Numbered from the stretch's first letter, positions 46,560 through 60,532 are shown. The stretch is DNA of 64,000 nt from Patagioenas fasciata (GCF_037038585.1 NC_092520.1:150411104-150475103), one strand, 5' to 3'. The notes: generated by a model not told the origin, from the sequence alone. Translations and numbers: made by a program.

Positions 46560-46830
46560 ATTTGAGCAGTTGTGGTGCTGTGGTTTGTTTTTTTGGTGGT
46601 ATGTGGCTGTTGGTATGGGTTTTTTTTGTTTGGTTGGTTTTTTTGTTTGTTTTTTGTTTGGTTTTTTTTTGTTTTTTTTTTTTTTTGTTGTTGTTGTTCT
46701 TTCCTCTTTTTTTTGGTTGTTGTTGTGGGTTTTTTTGTTATTTATTTATTTTTTCTTCTCCGTGGGCTTGTGTTGTATTTGTTTTGGGTTGAGGCTTTTT
46801 GGTTTTGTTTTGTTTTTAAATTTTTCTTAA
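46560..46830. repeat. GT/T low-complexity tract
   Basis: About 270 bp composed almost only of T and G on the + strand, with TTTG, TTGG and TTGTTG units and T runs up to about 13. The long frames over it (mostly F, V, W, L, C and G residues) are compositional artefacts. The opposite strand is A/C-rich. Confidence 0.9.
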
Positions 46831-49800
46831 ACCTTTGTTCTTACTGTTCTGACTTCGGCAGTGGAAATCAATGACATCAAATTACTGTGTGACAGTTTAA
46901 ACGCTATTCATGGAGGAAGGTAAAAATCATAGCGGTTAATCGGTTGCATCTAATCTATATGTAAGAATCAAAACTGGAGCACACTGAGTGTTTTAATTTC
47001 CTTGAGTCTCTGGAACAAGGTGAATCATTCCATTGAGACTTGGAATTCCAGAATAACTAGAAAATGAACCAGGCTGGGTCAAACTAGAAATCCCTCTATC
47101 TCAGGATCTGGCCTTCATTGCGGAGCTGCTGCTTAAGCTTCTGCCTTGTGAGACTCTCAGATCACCCTCTTGTGTGTAACCCAAGGAGGCTATGTGATAT
47201 CCACCAAGTCTGCCTCCAAGCCATACTTGCAGAAACATCTTTTATGTTGTCATCCTGCACTTGCTCTGTTTCCTTGCCCTTGTGTCCCACCCATGCACAA
47301 AGTGACAAGACTTCCTGCCTGAAGCTGAGAAACCAAGAACCTTTGGGCTGGCTTGTGCTCAGGAGATCTGTGTTTCCCTGGGGGTGAAGTGGATGGGTAG
47401 TTTGAGAGTGGTGCTATGGGTATGTTCATGGGACAGATCACTTGGTGTGTCTCCCTGCTGCAATATGAAATCCTGATGTGCGTATGCCAAATATGCCAGC
47501 TTGTCACATCTCTCATTGAGGCTTTGACTGTGCTTTGTCCCTAACCTTTGAGTCTGAAGCCCAGCCAAGTACTTTGTCCCTATATCCTTTGAGTTTGAAG
47601 CCCCGCCAAGCTATAGGACCACCTATGGGTCCCAGACAAGCTGACTGTTCAGTGGAGAAGGAACAAAATTGGCAAATAAGATTCTGGCAGCTATAGGGTT
47701 TTTCTGTTCCCTGGTCCTCTTATAAAAAGTCTCTGCCCAGAGCATGTCAGGGTAGGACTTACTGTTGTCTTGGATGCCCTTGGGGAATTGTTGGCATTGA
47801 TAGGGTGCTTTGCCTGGTATCCCTGAGAAGTTGTCCGGTTTGACCCTCATAATTTTCTGTGGGGTTTTTAATTTTCTGTCTCATAATCTGTTTTCAGTTT
47901 GTGTGGTTGTTTTTTTTTTTGTTTGTTTGCGTGCTTGGTGGTGGTGTTTTTTGTTTGTGTTCTTCTTTTTAAACCCTGTCCTTCCTCAGAGAGGACTTTG
48001 AAGGTTTTAGTAAGGATGCCTGTCACCTACATAAGAAAATAGCTTCTAATCATGAATATTCAAGCAATGTGTGATAGCCAGTACTTAGGGTCTTATAGAG
48101 CTAGAGGTGATTTCATGTGCTCAACACCCCTTGATGGATTTATCCTGTGCGTTTGTCCATTTTTCCCTGTGAAAGTTCCAAAGTATGCCTATTTGCTGTG
48201 TCAAGAACAACTTCTTTCTGTGTTTGAGGTTGCCATCTGCTAACTCTGTGGCCTTATACCAAGCATTGCCTGTCAGCAAAGGTTTTCCCTTTCTTCTTGT
48301 TGTTTTGGGTGGTGATAGTGTTGTAGACATGAGGATTGGGAAACCTTGTGCTGTGTTGAAATCTTCCTGCAATTTTGAGTGGTCAGCTGTGGTATTTAAT
48401 AAAACTTTCTTTGCCATTGCAAAGCAAACCTTTTCTCAAATAATTAATGTGTAAAATGTGCTATAAAACATTTGAACTATTACTACTAGCACATAATAAA
48501 AATAGATATCTGGTTTTATATTTCATAAATGCAGGGCTTGTGTCATTTCATACAGTTGTTTCCTTAGCTACAACTGCTTGTTGTCTACATAGGTCAGCAC
48601 TTACCTGCTCATCTGGGCAGGTCAGTTATCCTCCAAGGTTTTACTTCTTTTCTAACGTACTAAATTGACAACACTTAATTCTTGACTTTTCTTAGGACTT
48701 ACAGATCTGTCAGTGTCTACTTTTTTTCTGAAAACACGCATGCCACTACCGTGCTGTCAATACTGGCAGAACCTTTCATGCTTTTCTTAATAGTGTACCT
48801 GAGGATTTTAGAAGTAGATAAGGCCATGTTTATTCTCTTTACATCTGACACCTGTATAGAGTTCTCAGCTAGGTTTCCAAGTACATCTTTGGCATACAGA
48901 TTAGTGGTTGGCTCCTATGTGTAGCGTTCACAGTCTTTGTGGAGAAGCTTGGCCTGCATTTTCTCAGTATTGATGATAGCTGTCTGTGCACATCAGGTGG
49001 ATCTGAAGAGCTCTGTTGTGTCGTAGTCACAACCATGGATGTGATAGTTAGTCTTTGCATCAAAATTACACTAGATAGCTTATTTTTTCTTACAGAAAGA
49101 GAACAAACTTATACTAGAATGAGATCCCTTGTTTGCTAACTCCATTGACAGCAGGTGTTCTGTCAGCACAAGGTATTTTTTCTTCTTTTCAGAATAGTTT
49201 ATCTGAGTAGTTATTAATGTATTAACACCCCTTACAGATGCAACTAGGCTACAGTAAGAGTACCTTCAGTGAGTATTTGAAAACTGGGACAAATAACTAT
49301 TCAGTAGTTTGCTGACCTAGTTCTTGCTCTTTGCTTGTGTTCCTCCTGTCTGGGCGCTTGTCCAGGAAGAAACCCAAATTCCTACCCTTCCTATGCTTAA
49401 AACTGTGGATGCTTATCAACTTAGCCATGCTTCCTTCCTGTTCTTTAAGAAACCCTAAGAAATCAAGTGTCTTCTATGATGTCTAGAACTTACTTCTGCA
49501 AAATATGAAGTGCAGATAGCAACTGTTTAGCTCACTGGTTTTTGTATTTAGGTGTTGTTGTAGGAGTGTATGTACATGTATGAAAGGCCCTTTGGTACAA
49601 AACAACATTGACCGGGTCATCCTGGCACAAAGAGTTCCCTCTGGGGAAAGAATGTATTAGAAGTTCAGATGGCCCATTTGGTTGCTTTTCCTGGAGCTGT
49701 TTCAGACTTTGTTATTATATTGTAATTTTCCTGTAACAATTTAAAGGCTAACAATGCTCTTCAGAGTTGCAAAATGGGAGAAGGAATGGAGGACTCCATC

Positions 49801-52800
49801 CACATTATTATATTCTCGTTTATGGGCAAAGAGGAAACACTGCTTGTGTATGTGTGTCTGTGTATATAAAAAATAATATGTCAGTAAAGCCAAGAATATA
49901 TTGTTAGTATAGTGAAAATCTTAACAGTCTGACTCAATAATCATTAGCCTAGATTTAACTCTTAACAAAAAGAATATTGCATTAGAGTACTTGCATACTG
50001 GAAAATGTTGCCAAACACACCTGAAATTGTAACACACATTTTTTTTGTTTCTGTCCCTTCTCCTGCAGTTATTTATACTCTTCCATTGTTCCTCTGGGTC
50101 TTTAAGTGAGGAACTTTGGGCTACTGGAGAGTATAACGGGAGGTTGTCAGCCTCAGGAGTCCTTTGTTGGGAGAAGTATGATGTTCATGTTGCCTATTTC
50201 TTCATCCTCTATGATCCACTTGAGTTTTTCTTTTTATATGTTTGCTAATATGCTTTTACACCTCTTTTCATTCTTCATTGGTCTACAGCTCCAGGTTATG
50301 TCTGAATTTACTATATATGGTGCCCTTTACGTATATTAGTTACTCTGTCTTTGTTACCCCTAAAGCCAGGGTTGTTCGGCTCCGTGCCTGCATTTGTTGA
50401 ACTTATCATCGGTGAATTGTTTATAGCTGTGGGATTTCTAGTGGCAAACCTGTACCCTGTGTCCTCCCATGCCAGTACTGCTCTCTCTGCTTTTCAGGGC
50501 CTCTGCTGTTACATTAGGTCCATATTTCCTGACATCATTGTAAATACCTCTTTCCCTAGAGGATAACTGGAGGTTATATCACACCAAGGTAAACAGAAGT
50601 AAAATAAATTAGACATAGACATCTAGTCAATTAGAGAAGCTGCTGTTACAGCTAAACCAAGTAAAAGGCAGGTCAAGAAGAGATCAGAGAGAGCAAGCCT
50701 GGCAATGCTCAGTCTTGCCTTGTGGCCCAGTATGGAGATGATGGTCTACTGGTAGTGCTGTGTTACAGGGCTGCATGGTTATGATTTCTCCTGTTGAATG
50801 ATCTTAAATTGCTGCCTATCACTCACAAGTCCAGGAAGGGTGCTGCAAACCCTCCTCTGATTTGAGGCGTCCAAGCAGGACCAAGTAAAGGATCCTGGAG
50901 GCATCTGCTCTTTTCCATCTTTTGCCTTGTGACCTGTGTAGTTTTGAGGGTAGTCAGTAACACTTTATATAGTCATCATTACTTAGTGTAAGTGCTTCAT
51001 GTAGTAGTGTTTTTGTTTATGAATTTTATAGCTATAGTAAATGCTGTATTCTATGCATCATAAAGGCAAACTGGATGTCTAACTCCAGCTTCTTCTGTTT
51101 TGTGTGAAATTAGAGTTTTATTTCTCTTTTCTAACAAGGTATTTTTATAAGTGTAAATATTGTGTCCTTTTGAGGAATTTTTTGCTTAATCTCCCATTTT
51201 CACTATCTTCTATTGTGAGTTGTCTACTGTAAATAGATTGACATAAAAAAATAATTTTTATTTTCCTTTAATGGTGCTGACTGTCATTCATTCAATGTTA
51301 CAGCCAGTCCTCATTTTACCAAACAAGCAGGGTAGCTCTGTTATCAAAGAGTGGATTGCAATTACATGCTTCAGAGTAGGGACAGTGTATTTTTAAATGA
51401 AGGTATATAGAAATGAAGTGCTCCTCATTGCCACAGCTCACAGCATTTTGTCTGCATGTGTGTATATTTGGGGGGCTCTTTTGGTTTTGGGTGGGTTGGT
51501 TTTTTTTTTTTTTTTTGAAGTTTGAAGAGGCATGGATCACACACCCCCAAACCCCCCTCTCCACACCCAACTATCTGAATACATCAATAAGTGATACTAA
51601 GTCATGCAAAACGTCTAATGTCTATATTCCCGAAATGGTTCTTGGTTACTTGAAAATGAACATGAAGCATGTTTATGATCTTAAACTGTTTCATACTTAA
51701 AATTACACTAACGTAGCTGTGCTGATTGGACTGCAGGCTGCAGCTATACTAGCAAAAACCTCTGAGGGGAACACAGTTATACTAGCAAAAAGTGTTACAC
51801 CAAGGTGGTAAAACAGACCACAGCAAGATGAGTCTTTATGTGAGTGTCTTGGTCTAGGTCCTGTAGACACGTTTTGAATTTAAACTACATCCCTACTTGA
51901 AGGGCTTGCATTTATACAGATAATTTTGTTTCTTAGAATTTTAGCTGTAATCTCACAGAGTATCAATATTTGACTCTGGGTGTTTTGACATTTCCACAGT
52001 TATAGTACAGCAGAAAGTAAAAGATTAACTTAACATTTCTACTTTTAAATTACATCAGTGATGTATTGCAATATCAGTGTCCTTGGCCTTGTTTCAGAAT
52101 TTGAGATTATTTCAAATAATGTTACCAGGAAATAAACGTCTATCCGAAAGAGTGGCACTAAAAGTTAGAGGACACTAGGAGTTCACTTCAGATTATTTCT
52201 TAACTCTCAACAATCATTGTATTTTAAAACACAAATTTTTCTCTGGCTATTGCATTAAGGAAGTTAAGATATTAAATTAATAGGTAGCTTTACCTGAGCT
52301 TATCTGTATAGAACTTTAGCCATATGACTAAATCTGCTTCTGACTGACATAAATTAGGTGCAGTCTAGTTACAGTAGTTCTGCCTCTTTTGCTTGAGTTT
52401 TGGTGGTTAAGAATCTGAAAAAGATGCTGCACAGCTTTTTTGATCTTAGACTAATACAATGCCGTGGGTGTGGATGTTGGTTATTCCTACAATGTTCTTG
52501 TAATGTTTTTGCTACAGAAAAGTAGCAAATTTTTAGAGTTTTCTGACTTGTAGCAAAACAAAGTTATTGTTTTTGAGGAGAAAATATATGCTGTTTTCAA
52601 CTGAAGAAATGCCATTGTTGAGTGTAAGTAAAGGAGTTTTCTTTGGTCTTATTTTTCACAAATATAGGAATGCAAACGTACTTCGTAGACCAAACCTGTC
52701 AGCCACAAAATAAAACACTGATGAGCAAGCTCACAATGTCATGAATAACCTTATCAAGATTATCAGCAAACTAGAGTAAGCGCTTTAAAAAACTGGGAAG

Positions 52801-53094
52801 AGCGGTCAGCTTTCTGCAGCCAGCTTTTGAGTTCCTGACCACTGTATTAAAATCAGTAATCCTGGTAAGGTGTCTGGTTTGCTGTGGCAGGTGTAGTCTG
52901 CAGGTGGTCAACAGGTCATAATAAAGGCTGTGGTATGTACAGACATGACAATTAGAGGCTTGGGCCAATAGATAACTGTCAGTCCCTAACGGGTTAGGAA
53001 AATGCTGCCTATAAAATACGTAAAGAATTAAAATCTTGGGTGTGTGTGGTCCTCCCCTTTCTGTCATGTTGTTCACGCTGCTTCTCTGAGGGTG
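46831..53094 (+). other. ADIPOR2: ADIPOR2 intron 1, mostly unique-looking sequence
   Basis: Contains the tandem duplication at 47533-47610 (listed), a T/G-rich run at 47908-47965, a poly-T run at 51500-51518 followed by a C-rich stretch to 51570, and otherwise AT-rich DNA with no recognisable gene. Confidence 0.6.
47533..47610. repeat. Tandem duplication of a 37-39 bp unit
   Basis: The unit at 47533-47569 starting CTTTGTCCCTAACCTTTGAG recurs at 47572-47610 with a few substitutions and a 2-bp insertion. Only two copies are seen. Confidence 0.85.
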
Positions 53095-53823
53095 TGTTGT
53101 GTTTTAAGCTGAGCTAGCAGTATGACAGCTGCTTGCTCACCTCGTCCCTCACCACCCCACACCCCCCCAACAGGGGAGAGAATCAAAAGGGAAGGGAGAA
53201 ATTTGGGTTGAGATAACACAGTTCAATAAAATAACAAAATACTAATACACTGCTAGTAAATATATATATATAATATATTTAAAATAAATAAAAGATACTC
53301 AAGGCGTTTTTTCATGAACTCTGTCCACAACTGAGCAGTCAGTCCCAGCTTGCGACACCTGCCACACCTGGTCCTAAAGCTGATCCCAGAGAGAGAAAAA
53401 GGGAGGAAAAAGGCAGAGAAGCCCAAAGGCTTCTGCAGAATAGCAAAAGGACTAAATGTCCCGACCAAACCTGCTCTGGCTTGATAGCAAGAGCCAACAC
53501 AGAGAAAACAGAAGAGCCAGCTGGAAGGTCGCACTCATCTGGAGCATGATGCTAATGGGATGGAATACTCTCATTGATCAGTCTGGATGTCAGTCAAGCT
53601 CTGCCACATTTGTGCCCCCCTTCCTTGATGCCTCACACCTGTAAGTAAGGTGCTCAGAATGTCCTTGGCTCTCAAACCAGAGCAATTGAAAACATTAACT
53701 CTGTGCTGGGGTGTTATCTGCTTGTTCTCAAACTAAGTCCAAATAATGAGTGTGCTAGTGATGAAAAAGAAAGTTTTCTAACTGCACAAAGAAAATCAAC
53801 CCATTTTCAGTCAAACCAGCACA
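53095..53823 (-). mobile_element. Solo LTR of an avian endogenous retrovirus, exact 5-bp target duplication
   Basis: A 729 bp element. On the minus strand it begins TGTGCTGGTTTGAC and ends AAAACACAACA, giving the canonical TG...CA ends. GGGTG flanks it on both sides (53090-53094 and 53824-53828). The 5-bp duplication supports an ERVL-like class. A TA microsatellite is internal at 53261-53277. No internal retroviral coding region is present. It belongs to a different subfamily from the LTRs at 37491 and 59962, though the 3' portions look related (a 'tctcaaccc' type stretch and a C/G-rich segment before the end). Confidence 0.85.
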
Positions 53824-53828
53824 GGGTG

Positions 53829-56800
53829 TATTGAGCCACTTCAGTTTGCTGGTTTGATAGAAGACAATTATCTCATTCTCCTCCCTGGGTTAGCATTTTT
53901 CCAGGCTGCCCCTGAGAATGGGTTTTGTCAAACACCAGAGTGCCTTGATGGGGGTGGGCAGCAATGAGAAGTGGGGCTGTTTGCTCACCCAGGGAAGAGT
54001 GGGGCTGCTCCCTTGTGGCACTGGCCAGCCCTTAAATCTGCACAGTGATAGCATCTAAGTAAAAAGTTGTCCAAGCACAGCATAAGAAGCACTGAAGGCA
54101 ACTGTCTTAAATGCTTTCCTGCTTGAAGTTTGCAGGCCAAAATATGTGTATTCCTCTTTGGTTTTACGAATGAGGTGGTGGTGTTTGTTTTTTGTACAGT
54201 TGCTTCAGGCCTTGGGGCATCTTCTTGAGTTATAAAAGGTCTCACTTGCGTTTCTAGAGAGACTCAAACCTGTGTTTCCTAGGAGGCGGGTGGTGTATCT
54301 GCCTGGGTAGAGGAATGTTTTGCTCTTGATCTTTGTGCCATTTACATTCTCACACAAATGCGTGTGTGTTTTTTTGTTCTTTTAATGTTTTTTGTTTGTT
54401 TTTGTTTTGTTTTTTCACTCAACAGTTCTTCTGTGAATCTGATGTCTTTAAGGCAGTAGTTAAAAGGATATATTCTAAATTTTCACTGAAGAGGAGAGTA
54501 ATGTCTAATTCCAGTCTTTCACTTTAGACAGTCTGTGATCTGAAGTGCTACTAACAAAAACCAACTGCATCTTTTGATTGTTGGCAACTGTGAAGTAAGT
54601 TGGTGTGAGCTAGTAGCATGCCATAGAAATAAAATCATGAAAGGGCACGAAATTGGAACATTTCTCACTTGGAGAAGCAGAGCCATTTATTGAAAAATGA
54701 ACAGAAAACAATTTTTCCAGGTCTGGGTTGTGGATTTTTGTGGAACGTGACGTGAAAAGAATTCCTGTTTCTTCTTTTGTGCTGTTTTTGTGACAATTGT
54801 CTTGGTTTTGGTTTATTGAAGAGTAGAACTAATTCACAGCAGTCATCCAGTCTGTAACAGCCGGACATTGTGCGTGGGGGTGGGCCAACTGCTGACATAA
54901 CACTTAACCCAGTTACAAAACTGAGGTTCAATTTGCAGTACAAATTGGACAAATGTTGTAACAATGTAATGGGATCCTCTGAAATGGAAGCATTTTGGTA
55001 ATGGAGGCAGGCTGCTGGCTTGTTCCCTTTCTTTGGATCCAAACGCATCAGAATGTGCTTGATTGTTTGCCTCTGCGGCCTGCTGTGAAATAGCTGAGGC
55101 TGAAGTGTCCAGTGACAGTTTACAAGTTACAAAGGCAGCTTTTTGGCCACTGACCCTCTGCGGGAGTCTAATCTTTGTTTTGTAGATGTCTCTTTATCTA
55201 GGGAAATTACATCTAAGAGAAGAGGTGCTGGATTGCTTCCTCATTGTTCCACATTGTTCAAGATGACTTCCAAAGAATTTTTACAGCCTGATTCATACTC
55301 TTCCTTTAGGGTACTTTGAGAAAACACGGTTTTCTGTGATTTTCCTCCTTCCCCTGTTAATACATACCCTTGTTTGCTTTGGTTTTGACAGTAGTTTTAG
55401 AGAATATTTGGAATATTGCTATGGATATTTAACTCTTTCATTCAAAAGAGCTCAATCACTGAACGACTGAAAAAAGGTAAAAATCCCTTATTTCAAGTTA
55501 CATTATCAAATCTTTCAGCATTACTGTTTGTTTAACTTTTTAGCTTGTGGCCTTCCAACTTAGTGGCAATTCACAAATCTACTTAAAGTGTATGGTTTTC
55601 TTATCTCTTCTGCTTTACATATAATGAAAAAAAATCAGCCAACCAGTGGATACCCCATAAGTGACCCAGTATGGGTTAGCTAGGCCACATGTATGGGTGA
55701 CACTCAGTCTCTTAACTCATGTGACACAGTGCTCACTGTCTGACTCCCTCTTTCCCTTACCCAAACTGCATATGTCTGCCTTGTGTTGGCACTGGTGCTT
55801 GCCCAGTTTCCCCAATTGAGTACCAGTACTGGTGCTAGGGAGTAAGGGAACCAGACTGATGATAGGGTGATGCCACTGTCACCTGAGAATAATTCAAGCT
55901 CTTGTGTGATGTTAATGAACACTATTGGTGTTATTATACCATTTGGGAGGAATTGCTTCTGACAGAACCTTTCTACCACAAGACAGTAGAAATACAATGT
56001 CAAGAAAGCTGTGTTTTGGTTAGTATACCTTATTTCGGTCAAGGTAGCCAGAGTCAACCATTTTGTAGGCAAAAATTCCACTCCATCGATCTATATAAGC
56101 TTTCTTCTTAGCACAAATGGTCTGCCCATGGGTTGTACTGGAAGTACCTTGCCATTTGTACCTGTGCTAATAGTTATGCAAGTGGATTGTGCCTATTCTG
56201 TTACTAAGGCCTAGTCTAAACAACTTTGGATTCAGTAGTGATTTTCAACTGGTAGGTGGTTTGCTGTTCAATTAGCTTTGTCATTTTACTGGCATGGATG
56301 TAGTTTGCCAACTAATAATGCAGTTGTAGCAGTGAGGGTACATGGACGCAGGCAAGGCAAAGTTTGTAGATTGAAGTAGTGTCTTTTACAAGACTTTTCA
56401 GGAACTCACACCCTTCATTAAACATTAATGAATGTTCCGAGAAACAGTGTAGCCTGAAATTTTCATTATGGCCTTTTCTTCTTTTGATAACTGAGTTCTA
56501 TGAGGGAGAATGAGCTAATTTTATGAAGACTTGTCCAGTGTGTATACAATGCTTATGCCAGTATATGGGATGCTTAGAAGAGGATTAGCAAGGAAAGAGC
56601 ATACAGTGGATGCCAGTGCCTTTCTGAACAGGAATGTTTCTATCAGGAAGGCTGTTGGTCAATGAGAGGGGAGTGGAGGGGGATGCCGTTTTCATTCTTC
56701 TAGATACCAGCTACAGACAGAACAAAATAGCTTTGAAGGGATCGTTCTTGTGTTGCTTACAGAGAGCCCTACTGGGAATAGCTGGATGCTGGATTGCTTT

Positions 56801-59800
56801 GCCTAGGGATAGTGGGAGGTAGTCTGACCATCTGGGACTCTGTTTCATCCTAAAAAAAGAGTTACAGGTCTCTTAAATTTAACTACAAACACTACTCTTA
56901 GCATGCTTTTGTTGCTTTGCTGCCATGTGGCATTGCCTAGCTTGGGTAGAAAACCAGTCGTCATGCCAGGTGAATTGTGGGAGGTTAGGAGGCCTGTATC
57001 GCTTATCCTGGAGAATATCCAGGAAGATCTTACAAAGAATAGTAGCATCATCCTGTGGTGCTTAAGTTTGTGTAAATACTTTTACCTTGTCATCTTAAGG
57101 AGCAAAACAGTGTCCCATATGTGCTCTGTAATTGTGGATGTTGACTCCTCCAACACTGCACAATGGTGCTGAACTGCTGAAATATTTTTGCCTTCTGATT
57201 ATGTTTTCAGAAAGACGATGAGTATCTGTCTACAGACTGAAACAGGCACTGACTCTTGTTGCTGTGGGGTTGACTTCTTCTGAACTGGGGTGGAGTGACC
57301 ACTTGGGAGTGATGACCACTTGGGCTTTACAGGTTGTGTGGTGGCAGCAGCATATTAAGTCAGCTAATGGAGTGCCGCATTTTGTGTTTATAAACTGTTT
57401 AGAACTATGGTAGTATTAAAATGGTAAGTCCTTTCTAAAAGCTAATTTAGCCTTTAGAAGTTTTCTATTTTAAAAATAAAACCCAACAAACCAAACTCTG
57501 TAGTTGCTTTTCTCAGCTCATTTTAAACACAACAGGAACTGACCGATTGATCTAGATGCTGATATTATGCTTATTATATCTGCAATCATTAAGCAGATTT
57601 AAAGTTGTACATCACAACTTCCTCTTTAAGCTAATTTTAATGAAAGCTTTTAATTTGTAGGCTGTAAAAAAAAAAAAGTGAAATGACTTAAATATAAGAT
57701 TTATAATCTCAGTGAAACACAAAACAGTCTCTTCCAAGACCGCAAATGTTCTATAACTTTCAGTTTTCCGGTTTTTGTTTTCAGGAACTGCCTAGTCTTA
57801 GAGACAGAATGGGCGATAAGTCTCTTAGTTCACAGTGTTTCAACCATCGTCTTCTGGCTAGATGCTACTGACCATACTTCCTATTTTCTTAGGAAAAGGT
57901 CATCCTAGTCATTCAAACCCTTCACAGAACTGTGGCATGATAGAAACTTTATAATAGAAATTAAAGACCATCTATGTCTTCCCTGTTCATAATCTCAGGC
58001 TGCTTTCTTTCACATGTGAACGAATAGTTTTGGCTGTTAGTACTTTTCTGCTGGCAATGCCATGTCCCATTCAGGCATGTGGTTTTGGCTTTTGTAGTAC
58101 ATTTTTAAAAAGGACTAAAAACCACTAGTGATGCTTTTGGACTGTCTTTTGGCTTGCTTACCTTTGTATGCTCAGTAGGGTCAAACATATTTAGCACTAA
58201 AAGGATCCTGCGTGAAGGGCAACATGGAAACATCTTCGTTCATTGAACAGTTCTGCTGTAATGCCAAGAAACAAACACTTCAGTTTGTGCAGAGCTCTGA
58301 AGTTCAACTCTGCTGCTGAATGCAAATCTCACTTGCTGGAGGTGAAAGGCATCTGTTTTTAGCCTTAGTGATCACTTGGCAGCAAGTGCTAGTGAAGTAA
58401 ATCTTCAAGGCCTGATTTAAGAAGTCTCTTGGCATTCTTGTGTTAGAAGAACCTTTTGCAAGCTTCTTGGCCAAGTGTGGTTAAGTGTGTTGTGATGGTT
58501 ATTACCATATCTCTTTGAGCATTGCTCCCACAATGTCACAAAGGTGACGTAAGGATGTGCACTTAGGCAATATAGCAGGTAATGCAGCACAGAATGGCAA
58601 TTCTATTGCTAAAAGCTGTTGGAAGGGAAAACTAGTAAAACTTGCTGGTTAAATGTCTAATGCAGATTGAACAATCTGTGAAAATAACTATGGCTATTTC
58701 AGCTAACTACCTGTTGGAAATGCATGGAATATCAGGTAGAGGTGTGTAGATGTGTGTTTGTCACCCTCGTTTACAAACAGCTGCTCTGGTTTACTGCATT
58801 TATTTGGTTTTAGCTACAGCTTTAAATTGGTACAGTGTACTGTACTGAAATTAGTCTAAGTTGCCTTTTAAATGATGACACCCAATAAGTTTAATTTTAA
58901 GCTATAGTTCTCATTGCATATACTTTTCTTTTTTCCCTAGATCAGTTTGGCAATGTGACAATGTCTTCATGTTTCTCACATAAAAATAGAATTGTGAATT
59001 GACTGCTTGAAATATGACAAAACCAGTCAAGATTTCAGTTGTTCTGTGGGTTTCTAAATATTTGTTCTTGATCTTAAAATCCATTTGCTCAAGTTCCTCA
59101 TTGGGCTTCCTGTGTGATTAAACGTTGCCTTAATTCTCATGAGGTGATAGTCCTGTGGCTCTTGTGTTTACCAAGTAAACAGCTGTGGCCATTTTAGATG
59201 TTATTCTCAGGTGGAAGTTACTGACCCTATAGTGGAGTTAGCAGGAAGGTGGGCAAACCATCTGCTCTGCTGTCATATTGCAAACTTACCTTCCTGGGTG
59301 ATTAAGGCAATCTGCCATACTGAACAGACAACTGAGGTATCGTTTGGTTCTGCAAAGTCTGTTACCTGCTCATTAGCAGCTCTCTCATTTGGAGACTGCC
59401 AGGCAGCTGAGGGGATATAAGATTACAAACCGCTGCAGCAAAATTATCTGTAGCACATTTGTCAGAGCTAAGAATTATCTTTTAGTGATCATGTGTAAAT
59501 GAGATTAGTCCCTGAAAGGCAGGAGTACATTATTTATTGGCTTTTTGGAGGTGATATTTTATTACACAACTGCCAATATCAATCCCTCATCTTACATTTT
59601 TAATTTGCCCTCCTACATTAAAACAAATTTCAGCATCTTTTATTGGGCACTAAAATTCCAATCTAATTATGCACCCTGGCAAGTTAAAAGTTGTTAGATG
59701 GGTTATCTTAATGTTCTGTGTTAGTCACATCCAAGTACTTAAGATGCTACAGTAATAGAATGACACCAAGTGATTAGTATAAAATGAATATATTCTCATT

Positions 59801-59961
59801 CAAAGAGATTCTGAAGACTTAGCTAAGCACCAAGTCATTCCAATGGTTTCTGGCACTCTGATTTCCAAGTGCTCTGGCTATTGTGCCTCCCAAGGCAACC
59901 AGTGTCAATCAGGTATCTCTTGGCTGGCTATTGAAGTGACCACCACACAGTGATGTACAAG
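53829..59961 (+). other. ADIPOR2: ADIPOR2 intron 1, no feature recognised
   Basis: AT-rich intron with a T/G low-complexity patch at 54368-54416 and an A run at 57666-57676. Short frames only. Confidence 0.6.
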
Positions 59962-60532
59962 CAATGTGGTTTAACCCCAGCCAGCAATGAAGTACCACAC
60001 AGTCATACATTCACTCCTCACTGTGGGATGGATGAGAGAATCAGAAAAGTAAAAGGAAGAAAACTTGTGGGTTGAGATAAAGACAGTTTAATAGGGAAAG
60101 CAAAAGCTGCACACACAAGCAAAGCAAAGCAAGGAATTCATTCACCACCTCCCATGGGCAGACAGGTGTTCAGCCATCTCCAGGAAAACAGGGCTCCATT
60201 GTGTGTAATGGTTACTTGGGAAGACAAACACCATCACTCTGAACATCCCCCACCTTCCTCCTTCTTTCCCCACAATACATACTGAGGATGACATCATATG
60301 GTATGGAATATCCTTTTGGACAGTTTGAGTCAGCTGTCTTGCCTGTGCCCCTTTCCAGCTTCTTGAGCACCTGCAATCTTTTGGCTGAAAAGTCCTTGAC
60401 TTGATATAAGCATGGCTTGGCAACAGCCAAAACATCAGTGTGTTATCAACATTCTTCTCATACTGAATCCAAACCACAGCACTATACCAGCTACTGGGAA
60501 GAAAATTAACTATCCCAGCTGAAATCAGGACA
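59962..60532 (-). mobile_element. Solo LTR, same family as 37491-38051, antisense
   Basis: Read on the minus strand it begins TGTCCTGATTTCAGCTGGGA and aligns by eye along its length with the LTR at 37491-38051, including the shared 'gatattccataccatatga' block. The position of the TATA box is altered here (TATGTATT in place of the expected TATATAA-type run). The left edge is less certain, because the terminal bases at 59962-59964 differ from the expected terminus and no clean target duplication is visible. No internal coding region. Confidence 0.8.

Noticed and set aside
46532..46874. Three overlapping frames encoding F/V/W/L-rich, membrane-like peptides
   Set aside because: Direct product of the G/T low-complexity tract. 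All three forward frames look hydrophobic for the same compositional reason.
37491..60532. A full-length provirus with the two related LTRs as its ends
   Set aside because: The LTRs are in opposite orientation, and the intervening 22 kb shows no gag, pol or env frames. They are independent solo LTRs.
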